From Acidobacteriota bacterium (GTDB taxonomy: Bacteria; Acidobacteriota; Terriglobia; Terriglobales; Acidobacteriaceae): a stretch of DNA of 64,000 bases. The DNA lies in assembly GCA_013289795.1 (NCBI GenBank), contig JABCZH010000007.1, forward strand, positions 124,001 to 188,000, written 5' to 3'. Both the position numbers and the translations under genes were made by a program. Position 1 is the first letter of the stretch. Every line of letters begins with the position of its first letter. The notes below the pieces were generated by a model. That model made no database searches. It was not told the DNA's origin and was given only the letters and a program-made list of their open reading frames with translations. Shown here one piece after another: positions 16,077 to 26,524 of the stretch.

Positions 16077-19034
16077 TCACAGTAACCTCGCGTACTCCGC
16101 CTTGGCGTCTTTCAGGATAGGGATGTCGGGATCGGCGTCTTTCCAGAGGGTGAGGAAATCCTGATAGGCGGCTTTGGCCTTGGCCGTGTTGCCGGAGACG
16201 GCGTACGCGCGCGCCAGTTGGAGATGGGCGAGCGAGCCCAGTAGGAAGTTCTGCACGATTCCGGGATGGTCGAGAAACTTCTGGAATTCGGCAGCCGCAG
16301 CGGGGCCGTTCTTTTGCGCTAAATAAGCCAGGCCTCGAATGTACGCGGGATACATTGAGGTTCCGGGAGGAGGTCCCCCGAGTTCGTAGGGTAGGGCGGG
16401 CTCGAGCGCTACGATCGCCCGGTCAGGCGCCTGCTGCGCCATCGCAATCGAGGCCTCGATCACCGGAAACCAGTACACCTTGAGATAAGTGTTGGTAGGT
16501 TCAGACTTTTCGAGCGCTTCGAGGATGGTTCTGGACTGAGCGGTTTCGCCGCTGCGTGCCAGCACAACGGCGGAGATGACTTTGACATCACGCCCGGGGG
16601 CGAGCGCCAGCGCCCGGGCGACGCCTTGCCGGGCAGCAGCCCCGTTGCCAAGCTCAGCTTCGCGCAGCGCCTGAAAGGCCAGCCACTGGGCGCCGGTTTC
16701 TTTCGCATCCGAGCGCACAGCGGAGTCGGTGGCCCGGCGGGCTAGGTCGCGCGCTTTTTCCACGCGGCCGTAGTAGGCCTGGGTGTCGGCGTGCGCATTG
16801 AGCATCTGGTCTTCTTCGCTGGGGCGGCCCGCCGCCCAGGCCACGTCGCGCTCCATTTCCGCCGTACCCCCGGAAAGAAAAGCCAAAGAATACAGATTGG
16901 ACCGGATGAACAAGTCATCGAAGCCTCTCTGCTGTGCTTCCTGGAGCGTCTGCCGGGCGTCCTTGAGCCGATTGACGGCGATGTAGTTGGTCGCCAGATT
17001 TGAATAGCTGGCGATAGTGGGTTCCAGCCGTTGCGCCGCTTCGGTTTCCGTGATCGCTTTGTCCCACTGGCCCAGATTGGCATAGAGACTACCGAGATTC
17101 GTATGCGGCACCGAGTCCCGCGGGTAGCTTTTCGCCCAGAGTTCGTAAGCTTCCGTGGCCTTCTCCACTTCACTGGTGACGTTCTGAAAATACAAAGCGG
17201 AAATTCGGTAGCGCTCGCGTTCGCTGACCCGGTCGCGCAGGTCGTAAGCCTTCCTGGCATAGTCCGCAGCCAGACTTGCCTGTCCAAGATTGGAGTAATT
17301 AACCGCCAGACCGGCATAGGCGATGGCGAAGTTGGGGTCGAGCTCGATGGCCCGCTTCATGAACGGAATGGCCTCGGCATTGCCCTTGGTGCGGCCGGTC
17401 GTGATGCCCATGCTGTAGGCCTTCAAGGCTTCTAGCGAGGGCGTGGTGGCTTCCACGGGCACGTCGAACTTCTGCACCGAGGCGAGCGATTCCCCCAGTC
17501 TGGCGCGCAGAATGGTTGCCGCCGTGCCCAGTGCCTTGAGCACGCCCTCCTTGCTGGCCGCTTCGGCTTGCTCCTTGGCCAGCGTGTCCCCGGTGCTGCA
17601 AGCGGTCGCCTCCAGACCGATCACATACTGAGTGCCAAGGCTGGAGACCGAACCGGTCAAAATGGCTTTGCTTCCCGTCCGCAGGCAGAGCTCCTTAGCC
17701 ACATCGGCGGTAACGTGTTCTGTGGGCGGGCGGCCCATCAGCTTCAAGGTCGCGCCGACTTTGCGGTCGGAAAGAATGTTGAGAAAGGGAGACTGTTCGA
17801 GATCGACGGCCAGGGCTTGTTTGAGAGTGCCGTCAAAGACCGGGTCGCCCGTCGAGTTGGTGAAGTCCGTGAGAACTACCGTGTCTTTCTCGGTGAGCGG
17901 CGCAGCGCTGGTTGCTGGCGTCGCGGACCGCGAGTGCCAGTAGAGGCTACCGGCAACCAGGGCGACGAGAACCACCAGCGCGACCGGGAGAAGGATCTTC
18001 CAGCGCGAACTGGGCGGCGCCGCACTCGGCACAACTGCAACGGAAGACGAAACGGGGACCGCAGCTACGCTTCCCGAGGAAGGCGTCGCAGGGGGTGCGG
18101 ACGGAGCTGGCGTATCTTGCACCACCACCATCGTCCCCGAACTTACTGGTGCGCTGTGCCGCGATTCGGTTTCCCGTTTCAGCCGTTTCAGGTCGGCCCG
18201 CATTTCTGCCGCACTTTGGTAGCGCAGGTCGCGATCCTTCTCGATCGCCTTATCGATGATCCGCTCGAGTTCGGCGGGGAGATCAGGATTCAAACGAACT
18301 GCCGGTGTAGGCTCCGCGTCCAGAATGGCTTTGAAGATGACTGCCGTGCTCTCGCCCCGGAAAGGCAGTGCGCCGGTCGCCATCTCGTACAGCACCGTTC
18401 CGAAGGAAAACAAATCGCTGCGCGCATCCAGTTCTTTCGCTCGCGCCTGCTCCGGGGACATGTAGGCAACCGTCCCAAGCGCAGAGCCAGGGCTGGTGAG
18501 ATGCTGGTCGTCGATGGTGCCGGTGATGGTATTTGACGGCACTTGCTTCGACGCGTTGGCGGTCGGCGTCACTTTCGCCAGCCCGAAGTCCAAAACCTTG
18601 GCATGTCCGCGTTTAGTGACAAAAATGTTTGCGGGCTTGATGTCGCGGTGAACTATGCCGGCGGTGTGAGCGGCATCGAGTGCATCAGCGATGTCGATGC
18701 CCAGCGACAACACCGCCTCAATCTCCAGTGGACGCCCGGCGATGCGATGCTTCAACGTCAGCCCATCCAGGAATTCCATGGCGATGAAGGTCTGTCCATG
18801 CTGGTCATCAATCTCGTAGATGGTGCAGATGTTCGGATGATTCAGTGCAGATGCCGACTGAGCTTCGCGTTGAAAGCGGGCTAGAGCTTGCGCATCCTTG
18901 GCAATCTCGTCAGGCAGGAACTTCAATGCCACAAAGCGGTGCAGCTTTACGTCCTCCGCCTTATAGACGACACCCATACCTCCGCCGCCGAGTTTCTCGA
19001 CGATGCGGTAGTGCGAGATGGTTTGGCCGATCAA
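16077..19034 (-). CDS. Membrane Ser/Thr protein kinase with C-terminal TPR repeats
   Basis: The protein has 985 residues. The kinase domain (about 8-275) has the glycine loop [13 protein letters not shown], catalytic Lys in [17 protein letters not shown] and DFGLAKV, then APE-like MSPEQAR. A Pro/Ala/Ser linker leads to one membrane helix ([20 protein letters not shown], near 350). Outside the membrane lies a domain of the kinase-associated type ([20 protein letters not shown]) followed by many TPR repeats to the C-terminus. This is the common acidobacterial PknB-like architecture. The start is a TTG at 19034, matching the family opening [15 protein letters not shown]. Substrates are unknown; no neighbour is an obvious target. 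Confidence 0.92.
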   Translation of the reverse strand: MIGQTISHYRIVEKLGGGGMGVVYKAEDVKLHRFVALKFLPDEIAKDAQALARFQREAQSASALNHPNICTIYEIDDQHGQTFIAMEFLDGLTLKHRIAGRPLEIEAVLSLGIDIADALDAAHTAGIVHRDIKPANIFVTKRGHAKVLDFGLAKVTPTANASKQVPSNTITGTIDDQHLTSPGSALGTVAYMSPEQARAKELDARSDLFSFGTVLYEMATGALPFRGESTAVIFKAILDAEPTPAVRLNPDLPAELERIIDKAIEKDRDLRYQSAAEMRADLKRLKRETESRHSAPVSSGTMVVVQDTPAPSAPPATPSSGSVAAVPVSSSVAVVPSAAPPSSRWKILLPVALVVLVALVAGSLYWHSRSATPATSAAPLTEKDTVVLTDFTNSTGDPVFDGTLKQALAVDLEQSPFLNILSDRKVGATLKLMGRPPTEHVTADVAKELCLRTGSKAILTGSVSSLGTQYVIGLEATACSTGDTLAKEQAEAASKEGVLKALGTAATILRARLGESLASVQKFDVPVEATTPSLEALKAYSMGITTGRTKGNAEAIPFMKRAIELDPNFAIAYAGLAVNYSNLGQASLAADYARKAYDLRDRVSERERYRISALYFQNVTSEVEKATEAYELWAKSYPRDSVPHTNLGSLYANLGQWDKAITETEAAQRLEPTIASYSNLATNYIAVNRLKDARQTLQEAQQRGFDDLFIRSNLYSLAFLSGGTAEMERDVAWAAGRPSEEDQMLNAHADTQAYYGRVEKARDLARRATDSAVRSDAKETGAQWLAFQALREAELGNGAAARQGVARALALAPGRDVKVISAVVLARSGETAQSRTILEALEKSEPTNTYLKVYWFPVIEASIAMAQQAPDRAIVALEPALPYELGGPPPGTSMYPAYIRGLAYLAQKNGPAAAAEFQKFLDHPGIVQNFLLGSLAHLQLARAYAVSGNTAKAKAAYQDFLTLWKDADPDIPILKDAKAEYARLL

Positions 19035-19281
19035 GTGTCGAAGCTCGCGCTGGACGCGACCATATTAGGGGCTAAGTCAGGGCGAGTCAATGCATTGCGA
19101 GGGGATCGGCCCAACTTTAAATCTTTTCCACAAACTACCCGAATGAAGAGCAGCGCCCCACCCATGATTACCGCCGTAACCCCGACTTCCGGTTCTGTCT
19201 CGCTCCAAGCTCCACTCTCGGAGGAAAATTCTGTCTGGTGTCGGTTTCGGCTCGTGTTGGCTGGAATCCCAAGGTGCGTTT

Positions 19282-20118
19282 GTGCAGAAGAATTTTGTAC
19301 AGAAGAATGAGGAACAAGCCGCGCCGCCTTCCATGCTGGCCCGGACAGAACAAATTCAGCGGGAGATTCAGAACCTATCGGGGCGCGACTTGCAGCTCTG
19401 GTCGATTGGGGCCTTGGTCATGCTGGTGCTTGCCGCCGGCCTGTCGGCCTTGATCTTTCCCCACGTCATGTGGGCACAGCGAGTGGTGCGTATTGAATCC
19501 GCCTACCTGCCACAACTGTTCTTCGGGCTGATCTCGCTGGTGCTGCTGTTCAACATCTACCTGATCGGTCAAAAGCTCACCCTAAACCAAACCCGCCGCG
19601 CGCTGATCAGCGAATTGGTGCTCAACGAACGCCTGGAGAGCCTTTCCCTGATCGACCCTCTGACTCAGTTGTTGAACCGGCGCGCATTGAATGAAATGAT
19701 TCCCCGCGAGGTTGCCCGCGCCAACCGCATGGGCGGCCACCTCACCTTCCTGACCATGGACATCAACGGTTTCCGCGAGATCAACTCCAAGTATGGAGCC
19801 TTCGAGGGCAATCTGATCCTGACGGAGTTCGGCAAAATGCTGAAGACGGTGTTCCGCGGCGGCGACATGATCTTCCGCCATGGTGGCGACGAGTTCCTGG
19901 TGGTCATGCCGGACACGCAGGAAGAAGAAGCCGACGCTCCCATGCAGCGCCTGTTGCGTTCAGTGGAACATTGGAACCTGAATAACGGCAAGCGTTACGA
20001 AATGGCTTTTAGCTGGGGCATCGCACCTTACATCACTGGCAGTGATTTTTCCGATGTGCTTCGCGCGGTTGACCGCAGGCTGTATCAGAAGAAACACAAC
20101 CTAGTCCCGGTGTTCTAA
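19282..20118 (+). CDS. Membrane diguanylate cyclase (GGDEF)
   Basis: Two N-terminal membrane helices (GALVMLVLAAGLSALIF and LFFGLISLVLLFNIYLIG), a short coiled linker and a GGDEF domain from about residue 120 (DPLTQLLNRRALNE) with an intact active site RHGGDEF. Five residues before it is RGGD, which fits the RxxD inhibitory site, so product inhibition is likely. The enzyme makes cyclic di-GMP from two GTP at the inner membrane. No separate sensor domain is present between the helices. The GTG at 19282 is used; an ATG at 19333 is an alternative with no better ribosome binding site. PilZ effectors are encoded at 14168, 26525 and 29085. Confidence 0.92.
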   Translation: MQKNFVQKNEEQAAPPSMLARTEQIQREIQNLSGRDLQLWSIGALVMLVLAAGLSALIFPHVMWAQRVVRIESAYLPQLFFGLISLVLLFNIYLIGQKLTLNQTRRALISELVLNERLESLSLIDPLTQLLNRRALNEMIPREVARANRMGGHLTFLTMDINGFREINSKYGAFEGNLILTEFGKMLKTVFRGGDMIFRHGGDEFLVVMPDTQEEEADAPMQRLLRSVEHWNLNNGKRYEMAFSWGIAPYITGSDFSDVLRAVDRRLYQKKHNLVPVF

Positions 20119-20153
20119 CGGTGCGGATTTCGGTTTGAGGCGCCATACAGGTC

Positions 20154-21137
20154 CTAACTCGCAGCCTTCGCCACTGCGCAGCGCGCCGCGCCCATTAGCG
20201 CAGTCTGTTCATTGGTGATAACTTTCACCGGCATGGCTTCAAGCAACGGCTGCATGCGGCCTTTGCCGACGAATGCCTCCATAAACAGCTGTCCTGCCAA
20301 TTTCGATACCAGCTTGGGAGCGATGCCGCCGCCGAGATACACTCCCCCGGTCGAGAACAGTTTCAGAGCCAGGTTACCGGCTTCGGCGGCATAGATGGAG
20401 ATAAATATGTCGAGCGCCTGCTCGCACAGCTGGCACTTGCTATCTATCGCAGCCCGCGAAATGGCCGCGGCCGGAGCAATCTCTTGCATTTGCTCGGTAA
20501 GCCAGGCCGGTTCCGCACCGCGTCCGGTGTCGCGCAGGAATTGGAATACATTGACCAGACCTGGACCTGAAACAATCCGCTCGTAACTGACGTGCCCGTA
20601 ACGCTTGGACAGATATCGCAGCAGTTCGATCTCCAAGTCATTGCGCGGCGCAAAGTCCGAGTGTCCGCCTTCACAGGCGAAGATGTGGTGCTGGGTTCCA
20701 TCCCAATACATGCCGGCCTCGCCCAGGCCGGTGCCGGCCGCGATCACCGCCTGATTTCCCACCGGGGCATCTTTTGCATGATTCAAACAAACCACGTCGT
20801 TGGCACTGAGAGTAGATATGCCCCAGGCATTGGCTTCGAGGTCGTTGATCAGGACCGCTCTCTTGATCTTCAGTTCATCGGCAAGGCGTTTGGCTTCAAT
20901 GGTCCAGGGAAGGTTGGAGGTTACTACACGGCCGTTTCGGACCGGGCCGGCAATTCCGAAACAGGCAGCGTCCGCCTGAAGCGCAGAAGTATCCACAAAC
21001 TTGGCAACGATTTCATCGAGGCCGGAATACTCGCGGCTCGGAAATACTGACGCCGAGACCAGGCGGAAGCCACCGTTGCTGACATCAAAGAACGCTAGCC
21101 GTGAGTTTGTGCCTCCGATGTCGCCGGCCAGAATCAT
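20154..21137 (-). CDS. glk: Glucokinase
   Basis: ATP-dependent glucokinase of the bacterial Glk family: phosphate loop [13 protein letters not shown] at the N-terminus, [11 protein letters not shown] with the catalytic Asp, AAGTGLGEA, and [11 protein letters not shown], then [12 protein letters not shown] for ATP. It phosphorylates glucose to glucose 6-phosphate, the substrate of the enzyme encoded just upstream. The ATG at 21137 overlaps the zwf stop in an ATGA arrangement and is preceded by GGAGGA at 9 bases, so this start is better than the TTG at 21155. Last gene of the tkt-tal-(gnd)-zwf-glk unit. Confidence 0.95.
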   Translation of the reverse strand: MILAGDIGGTNSRLAFFDVSNGGFRLVSASVFPSREYSGLDEIVAKFVDTSALQADAACFGIAGPVRNGRVVTSNLPWTIEAKRLADELKIKRAVLINDLEANAWGISTLSANDVVCLNHAKDAPVGNQAVIAAGTGLGEAGMYWDGTQHHIFACEGGHSDFAPRNDLEIELLRYLSKRYGHVSYERIVSGPGLVNVFQFLRDTGRGAEPAWLTEQMQEIAPAAAISRAAIDSKCQLCEQALDIFISIYAAEAGNLALKLFSTGGVYLGGGIAPKLVSKLAGQLFMEAFVGKGRMQPLLEAMPVKVITNEQTALMGAARCAVAKAAS

Positions 21138-22684
21138 TTTTCGAAGTTCCTCCAACGGCGTCCATCGCGCTCCAACAACTCATCGGCATCCTTGGGGCCC
21201 CAGCTCCCTGCTGAATAGTTGGGAAAGTTGCGCGGTGGCAGGGCCTTCCAGACGTCAAGAGCCGGGCTGACCACGCACCATCCTGCTTCCACCATGTCGG
21301 CGCGTTGGAATAGCGTGGCGTCGCCGATCATGCAGTCGTGCAACAGGCGCTCATAGCCGGTGCTGGGCTGAGTCCCAAAGTAGTCTGCGTACTCGAAATT
21401 CATGTCTACCGCTCCCAATCTCATGATGGGGCCCGGTACCTTCGCAGCGAATTGCAGGGAGATGCCTTCCTCCGGCTGGATGTGAAGCACCAACTGGTTA
21501 GGCATTAGATTTTCCACCGGAGTGTCGCGAAACAGAACAAATGGCGCTCGCCGGAATTGGATGACGATGTGCGTGTTCTGAGCCGTCAGTCTTTTTCCGG
21601 TTCGGAGATAAAACGGGACATCGGCCCAGCGCCAGTTATCGATCAACAACTTCATGGCAACGAAAGTTTCAGTCTTGGAATCGGGAGGCACGCCGCTCTC
21701 TTCACGATACCCCGGTACCCGCTGACCGTCGTGAGTTCCCGGGCCATACTGTCCGCGCACCGTCCTGGTGAGCACTTCTTCGGAACTCAAGGGCTGGATG
21801 GCGTGCAGAATCTTGTTTTGTTCATCGCGCACCGCATCCGCCTGGAAGGAGACTGGAGGTTCCATCGCAGTCAGGCTGATAAGTTGCATGATGTGATTGG
21901 GCACCATGTCACGCAGCGCCCCGGCAGTGTCGTAGTAGCCACCGCGCTTTTCCACGCCCACGGTTTCCGCCACCGAAATCTGCACGTGATCGATATAGCG
22001 GCGGTTCCAGATCGGTTCGAAAATCCCATTGGCGAAGCGAAACGCCAAAATGTTCTGGACAGTCTCTTTGCCCAGATAATGGTCGATGCGGTAGATCTGC
22101 TTCTCTTTCGCGACCTTCAGCAGTTGCTGGTTCAGTATCCTGGCGGAATCCAAATCGTGGCCGAATGGCTTTTCAATTATTACCCGGCGCCAGTGCTGAT
22201 TGGCTTCCTCCATCAATCCCGCATCGGCAAGTTGCTCGACGACAGGCCCGAAGAAGCGGGGCGCTGTCGCCAGATAGAAAAAATAGTTCTGGTGGGTGGT
22301 GTGGTCACGGTTGACTTCTTCCAACAGTTCTTTCAGCTTCGTATAGGCATTTTTGTCGTCGAACTCGGCAGAGACATAGTACACACGCTTTAAGAACCAC
22401 TCCACAATGTCGGCGTCTGCGTTCTTGCCCGCGTATTGCCTGATGTCGTCCGCTATCCATTTGCGGAAGTCGTCGGTGGACATGGCCCCGTGGGAGAGTC
22501 CGACGACAGCGAATTCGCGCGACAGCAACCGTTCCTTGGCCAGGTTGTAGAGCGCGGGAAACAGCTTGCGGCGAGTCAAATCGCCGGCCGCGCCGAAGAT
22601 CACCATGACGCAAGGATCGCCGGGCCGTCCTACAGGATGTGCTTGCGAGTTTGGATTTGTCGCAGTGTCGAGCATGGGGGTCAT
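21134..22684 (-). CDS. zwf: Glucose-6-phosphate dehydrogenase
   Basis: A full-length enzyme with the NADP loop [25 protein letters not shown], the active-site signature RIDHYLGKE, and a normal C-terminus. It oxidises glucose 6-phosphate to 6-phosphogluconolactone. It is translationally coupled to glk by a 4-base overlap. The ATG at 22684 has AGAAGGAA about 10 bases upstream; a TTG at 22726 would add 14 residues of non-family sequence. Immediately upstream is only a short remnant of 6-phosphogluconate dehydrogenase, and no lactonase gene is visible, so the following steps of the oxidative pentose phosphate route must be encoded elsewhere or be missing. Confidence 0.95.
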   Translation of the reverse strand: MTPMLDTATNPNSQAHPVGRPGDPCVMVIFGAAGDLTRRKLFPALYNLAKERLLSREFAVVGLSHGAMSTDDFRKWIADDIRQYAGKNADADIVEWFLKRVYYVSAEFDDKNAYTKLKELLEEVNRDHTTHQNYFFYLATAPRFFGPVVEQLADAGLMEEANQHWRRVIIEKPFGHDLDSARILNQQLLKVAKEKQIYRIDHYLGKETVQNILAFRFANGIFEPIWNRRYIDHVQISVAETVGVEKRGGYYDTAGALRDMVPNHIMQLISLTAMEPPVSFQADAVRDEQNKILHAIQPLSSEEVLTRTVRGQYGPGTHDGQRVPGYREESGVPPDSKTETFVAMKLLIDNWRWADVPFYLRTGKRLTAQNTHIVIQFRRAPFVLFRDTPVENLMPNQLVLHIQPEEGISLQFAAKVPGPIMRLGAVDMNFEYADYFGTQPSTGYERLLHDCMIGDATLFQRADMVEAGWCVVSPALDVWKALPPRNFPNYSAGSWGPKDADELLERDGRRWRNFEK

Positions 22685-22738
22685 CTTAGTTAGATTCCTT
22701 CTTGCGTTAGGTTCCTTCCAGAGCAAAGGCCGAACGCT

Positions 22739-22849
22739 TTACGCCGTTCTCTTGCTGGCTGTCGGCGCTACCACTTCATGGCCTCCGCGCAACAGGCGCC
22801 GCGCCATGTTGGCGCCCATTTTTCCCAAACCGACCATGCTCAATCTCAT
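22739..22849 (-). pseudogene. gnd: Remnant of 6-phosphogluconate dehydrogenase (N-terminal fragment)
   Basis: Reading the minus strand from ATG 22849 gives 36 residues ending at TAA 22739-22741. It starts MRLSMVGLGKMGANMARRLL and continues RGGHEVV, which is the NADP-binding Rossmann opening of decarboxylating 6-phosphogluconate dehydrogenase (GLGxMGxNMxRRLLxxGHE). After about 29 residues the similarity ends and a stop follows. The full enzyme has some 300 or more residues, so about nine-tenths of the gene is gone. The ribosome binding site AAGGAG survives 5-6 bases before the ATG, so a peptide could still be made. Its place between tal and zwf is where a complete gnd would sit in such a sugar operon. 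Confidence 0.8.
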
Positions 22850-23055
22850 GCCTGCTCCTTGTGCAATGCTAAATCGTTTCCATAGAGCCGTGGAAGAAAA
22901 TAACCAAAGAAAACCGACGGGAGTCTCACGCCAGCGCTTCGCGGGAAAATGCCCGCCAGCTTGCCCACTCCCGACTTGAGATCACCGCGAAGGTGTACCC
23001 GCACCGAAGCCGCTATGGCTTGCGGAAGTCTGTAGGTTCGCTGGCTCACTCTTGC

Positions 23056-24216
23056 TCACTGGGCCTGCGAGCTTTTGTCCACCGCTTTCAAAAGCTTGTC
23101 AAAGGCTTCCGCGAACAGGCGGACGCCGTCATCCGTCAGCTTATCGGTCACTTCCTTGATGGAAATTCCGAGCCGCGCCAGAGTCGACATAGTACGATTC
23201 GCCGACTCCACGTCCTCGGTCAAACTCGCCCGCGGATGGCCATGCTCACGGAACGCATCAAACGTTGCCGGAGGAATGGTGTTGACCGTGTCGGGCCCGA
23301 TCAGTTCCTCGACGTACATCACGTCACGGTAACTGGGATTCTTGGTGCTGGTGCTGGCCCACAGAACGCGTTGGGTTTGCCCGTCTTTGACAGCGAGTTT
23401 CTTCCAGCGGTCGCTCCCGAAGATTTTCAGGTAGTTCTGATAGGTCTGTTTGCCGTTGGCGATGGCTACTCTGCCCAGCACGCTTTGCAGGTCCGCCTTT
23501 TCGCGATCGTCCGTGGAAGTCTTCAGTCGGGCTGCAATAATGGAATCCACCGACGAATCGATGCGGCTGATGAAGAAGCTGGCCACACTGGCGATCCGGC
23601 TTAAGTCGCCACCGCGAGCCGCGAGCTGTTCGACTCCGGCAATGTAGGCTTCCGCGACTCTTGCATACACCTCCTGGGCGAATAGGAGTGTGACGTTGAT
23701 GTTGATACCTTCGCTGATCAATTGCTGGAAGGCTGGAATGCCTTCCGTCGTGCCGGGAACCTTGACCATCAGGTTCTCGCGGCCGACGGCCTTCCACAGC
23801 CGGCGCGCCTCTTTCAAAGTGCCTTCGGTGTCACGAGCAAGGTAAGGCGAGACCTCGAGACTTACGTATCCGTCGCGGCGTTTGCTGCTGTCATAGACAG
23901 GGCGCAGAGCGTCAGCCGCGGCCTGGATGTCGCGAATGGCGAGAAGCTCATAACGCCCGGTGGCATCAAGATCTGTCCGCGACGTCAATTGCTTGAGCAT
24001 GTCCGCGTAGAGCGTACTGTCAGCGATGGCCTTCTCGAAAATTGCAGGATTCGAAGTCATCCCGCGCAAGCCGTCTTCATCGATCAAGCGCTTAAGTTCG
24101 CCGCTGGTAAACAAGTCGCGGCGAATGTAGTCCAGCCACACCGACTGGCCAAACGTCTGTAGATCTTTCAAAGGGTTGGCGGCTTTAGCGGGTTCGAGAA
24201 CTCCAGTGGGCTGCAT
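23056..24216 (-). CDS. tal: Transaldolase
   Basis: A transaldolase of about 386 residues, of the longer bacterial subgroup: SVWLDYIRRDLFTSGELKRL near the N-terminus, GMTSNPAIFEKAI, the Schiff-base Lys in LMVKVPGTTEGI, NINVTLLFAQEVYARVAEAY, and SFFISRIDSSVD. It interconverts sedoheptulose 7-phosphate plus glyceraldehyde 3-phosphate and erythrose 4-phosphate plus fructose 6-phosphate. The ATG at 24216 follows AGAGAGG at 5 bases and is preferred to the GTG at 24222. The gene begins 36 bases after the tkt stop. A gap of about 205 bases, without a clear gene, follows before the gnd remnant. Confidence 0.95.
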   Translation of the reverse strand: MQPTGVLEPAKAANPLKDLQTFGQSVWLDYIRRDLFTSGELKRLIDEDGLRGMTSNPAIFEKAIADSTLYADMLKQLTSRTDLDATGRYELLAIRDIQAAADALRPVYDSSKRRDGYVSLEVSPYLARDTEGTLKEARRLWKAVGRENLMVKVPGTTEGIPAFQQLISEGININVTLLFAQEVYARVAEAYIAGVEQLAARGGDLSRIASVASFFISRIDSSVDSIIAARLKTSTDDREKADLQSVLGRVAIANGKQTYQNYLKIFGSDRWKKLAVKDGQTQRVLWASTSTKNPSYRDVMYVEELIGPDTVNTIPPATFDAFREHGHPRASLTEDVESANRTMSTLARLGISIKEVTDKLTDDGVRLFAEAFDKLLKAVDKSSQAQ

Positions 24217-24252
24217 AGACACCTCTCTGTCGAAGAAACTAATGGGGTTACG

Positions 24253-26334
24253 CTACTTCGATTGTGCAATCGCCTCGCGCGCTGCTTCCACGACATGTTC
24301 CACGGTAAATCCGAACTTCTTCTGGACGTCTTTCGCCGGAGCGGAAGCTCCGAAGCTGTGCATGCCGATCATCTTCCCACAGGGACCGACATACCTGTCC
24401 CATCCGAAGGTTGCCGCCTGCTCCACTGACACTCGCGCTTTCACTGCTGGTGGCAAAACCTGGCTTTTATAGGCGTCGCTTTGCTTTTCGAAGATGTCCC
24501 ATGAGGGCATGCTCACCACTCTGGCCTTGATTCCTGCTGCCGTAAGCTGCTCATACGCGCTAATGCACAGCGAAACCTCGCTACCCGTCGCCAGCAAGAT
24601 GACCTCGGGCTTGCCACCGGGCGCATCCGCCAGAACGTACGCTCCCTTGGCAACTCCCGCGGCTGGCCCATACTTCGTACGGTCAAACGTCGGCAGCGCT
24701 TGCCGGGTTAGAACCAGCACGACCGGCTCGTGAGTAAGCGGAATGATGACCTTCCACGCTTCCACCACTTCATTGGCATCCGCAGGCCGCAGCAAGACCA
24801 GCCCAGGCATCGCGCGCAAACCCGCCAATTGCTCGACCGGTTGATGCGTCGGACCGTCTTCGCCCAGTGAAATGGAATCGTGGGTATAAATGAAAATGCT
24901 GGGAATCTCCATCAGTGCGGCCAGTCGAATTGCAGGCTTCATGTAGTCGCTGAAGTTGAAGAAGGTTCCACCATAGGCGCGAACCCTTGAGACCACCATT
25001 CCATTTACCGCCGCGCCCATGGCATGCTCGCGCACGCCAAAATGCAGGTTGCGTCCACCGTAGCTTCCTGGCTGAAAGTCACCTGCGCCTTCGAACTTAA
25101 GCCGTGTGCGGTCTGAAGTTGCCAGATCCGCCGAGCCGCCCATGAGCCAGGGAACGTTCTGCGCGATGGCATTGAGCACTTTGCCTGAACTATCGCGCGT
25201 CGCAACACCTTTGGCGTCAGCAGGGAACGAGGGCAAGTCTTTGTCCCATCCTTTGGGCAGTTCCCGGCGCTGCATTTGTTTCAATTCTTCGGCGAGCTCG
25301 GGATACTTCTTTCCATAGTCATCGAAAAGCTTGCTCCACTTCTGGTAGAGTTCGTGACCGCGCTTGCCGATACCGAGCTGAAAATGCTCGAGCACGCCAT
25401 CCGGAACCAAAAAGTTGGCGTCTTCCGGCCAACCGTAATTCTTCTTCGCCAGCCGCGCTTCTTTTTCGCCTAACGGCTCACCATGGGCTTCGTTGGTATC
25501 TTGTTTGCCGGGTGATCCATATCCGATGTGACTGTTCACCACGATCAGAGTGGGCCGGTCGCTGGTCCGCAGGAAGTTGTTGTATGCCTTCCCCAGCGCG
25601 TCGAGATCATTGGCATCCGTCACGTGAATAACATTCCAGCCATACGCAGCGAAGCGCGCGGCGACATCTTCCGTAAATGACCAGTCAGCAGGCCCATCGA
25701 GCGTGACTCGATTGTTGTCATACATCCAGCACAAGTTGGAGAGCTTCAAATGGCCGGCTAGCGATGCGGCCTCGGAGCCGACGCCTTCCATCATGTCGCC
25801 GTCTCCGCACATGGCGTAGGTGTTGTAGCTGAACAGTTCAAATCCCGGGCGGTTGTAGCGCGTTGCCAGCCACTTGCTGGCGATCGCCATACCCACGCTG
25901 TTCCCCACGCCCTGTCCAAGCGGCCCAGTCGTGGTTTCAATGCCGGCAGCCACGCCGTATTCGGGGTGCCCGGGAGTGCGGCTACCGATCTGGCGGAACC
26001 GCTTTATTTCGTCCAGTGAGATGGCAAGCTCGTCGGTCGGCTGACCCGAGGAATTTACGTTATGAACTCCACTCAGGTACAGCATCGCGTACAGCAACAT
26101 CGACGCGTGGCCATTCGAAAGCACAAAGCGATCACGGTCAGGCCACGCAGGATCGCTAGGGTCGAAGCGTAGGAACTGTTGAAACAAAGAATAGGTGACC
26201 GGGGCCAACCCCATGGGTGCGCCGGGATGCCCGGAGTTGGCTTTCTGCACCCCGTCGATGGCCAGGGTGCGAATGGTGTTGATGCACAGGAGGTCCAACT
26301 GTTTGCCGGTCAGAATCTGCTCGCTCGCCACCAT
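24253..26334 (-). CDS. tkt: Transketolase
   Basis: Full-length 693-residue transketolase: NSGHPGAPMGLAPVTYSLF at the N-terminus, the thiamine diphosphate motif GDGDMMEGVGSEA with a following Asn (MYDNNRVT), SHIGYGSP, and the pyrimidine-domain signature REHAMGAAVNGM. It transfers two-carbon ketol units in the pentose phosphate pathway. First gene of the minus-strand unit with tal, the gnd remnant, zwf and glk. About 190 bases without a gene separate it from the PilZ gene upstream, so the operon promoter probably lies at 26335-26524. Confidence 0.96.
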   Translation of the reverse strand: MVASEQILTGKQLDLLCINTIRTLAIDGVQKANSGHPGAPMGLAPVTYSLFQQFLRFDPSDPAWPDRDRFVLSNGHASMLLYAMLYLSGVHNVNSSGQPTDELAISLDEIKRFRQIGSRTPGHPEYGVAAGIETTTGPLGQGVGNSVGMAIASKWLATRYNRPGFELFSYNTYAMCGDGDMMEGVGSEAASLAGHLKLSNLCWMYDNNRVTLDGPADWSFTEDVAARFAAYGWNVIHVTDANDLDALGKAYNNFLRTSDRPTLIVVNSHIGYGSPGKQDTNEAHGEPLGEKEARLAKKNYGWPEDANFLVPDGVLEHFQLGIGKRGHELYQKWSKLFDDYGKKYPELAEELKQMQRRELPKGWDKDLPSFPADAKGVATRDSSGKVLNAIAQNVPWLMGGSADLATSDRTRLKFEGAGDFQPGSYGGRNLHFGVREHAMGAAVNGMVVSRVRAYGGTFFNFSDYMKPAIRLAALMEIPSIFIYTHDSISLGEDGPTHQPVEQLAGLRAMPGLVLLRPADANEVVEAWKVIIPLTHEPVVLVLTRQALPTFDRTKYGPAAGVAKGAYVLADAPGGKPEVILLATGSEVSLCISAYEQLTAAGIKARVVSMPSWDIFEKQSDAYKSQVLPPAVKARVSVEQAATFGWDRYVGPCGKMIGMHSFGASAPAKDVQKKFGFTVEHVVEAAREAIAQSK

Positions 26335-26524
26335 AGAAAAGCGTTCTCCCTTCGGGCACGGATCAGAGTTCGATTCTTCTACTCAGGCAGTTTATCAAGT
26401 TCTCGCCAGGCGTGGGTGACGGACGAAGTAGGGCTCAGCGCCGGCGGGCGTCTTAACGCTTGAGATGAGTTTGCTCTCGGAAGGATTCAGCGGTGGGTGA
26501 GAATGTAATAAGGAGAGTGAGATT

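Noticed and set aside
16077-19034. Long plus-strand frames over the kinase gene (for example 322 codons at 17568-18536)
   Set aside because: They are antisense shadows of a GC-rich gene with a clear kinase and TPR product.
21557-22393. Long plus-strand frame over zwf (278 codons)
   Set aside because: Antisense of a complete G6PD with its active-site motif.
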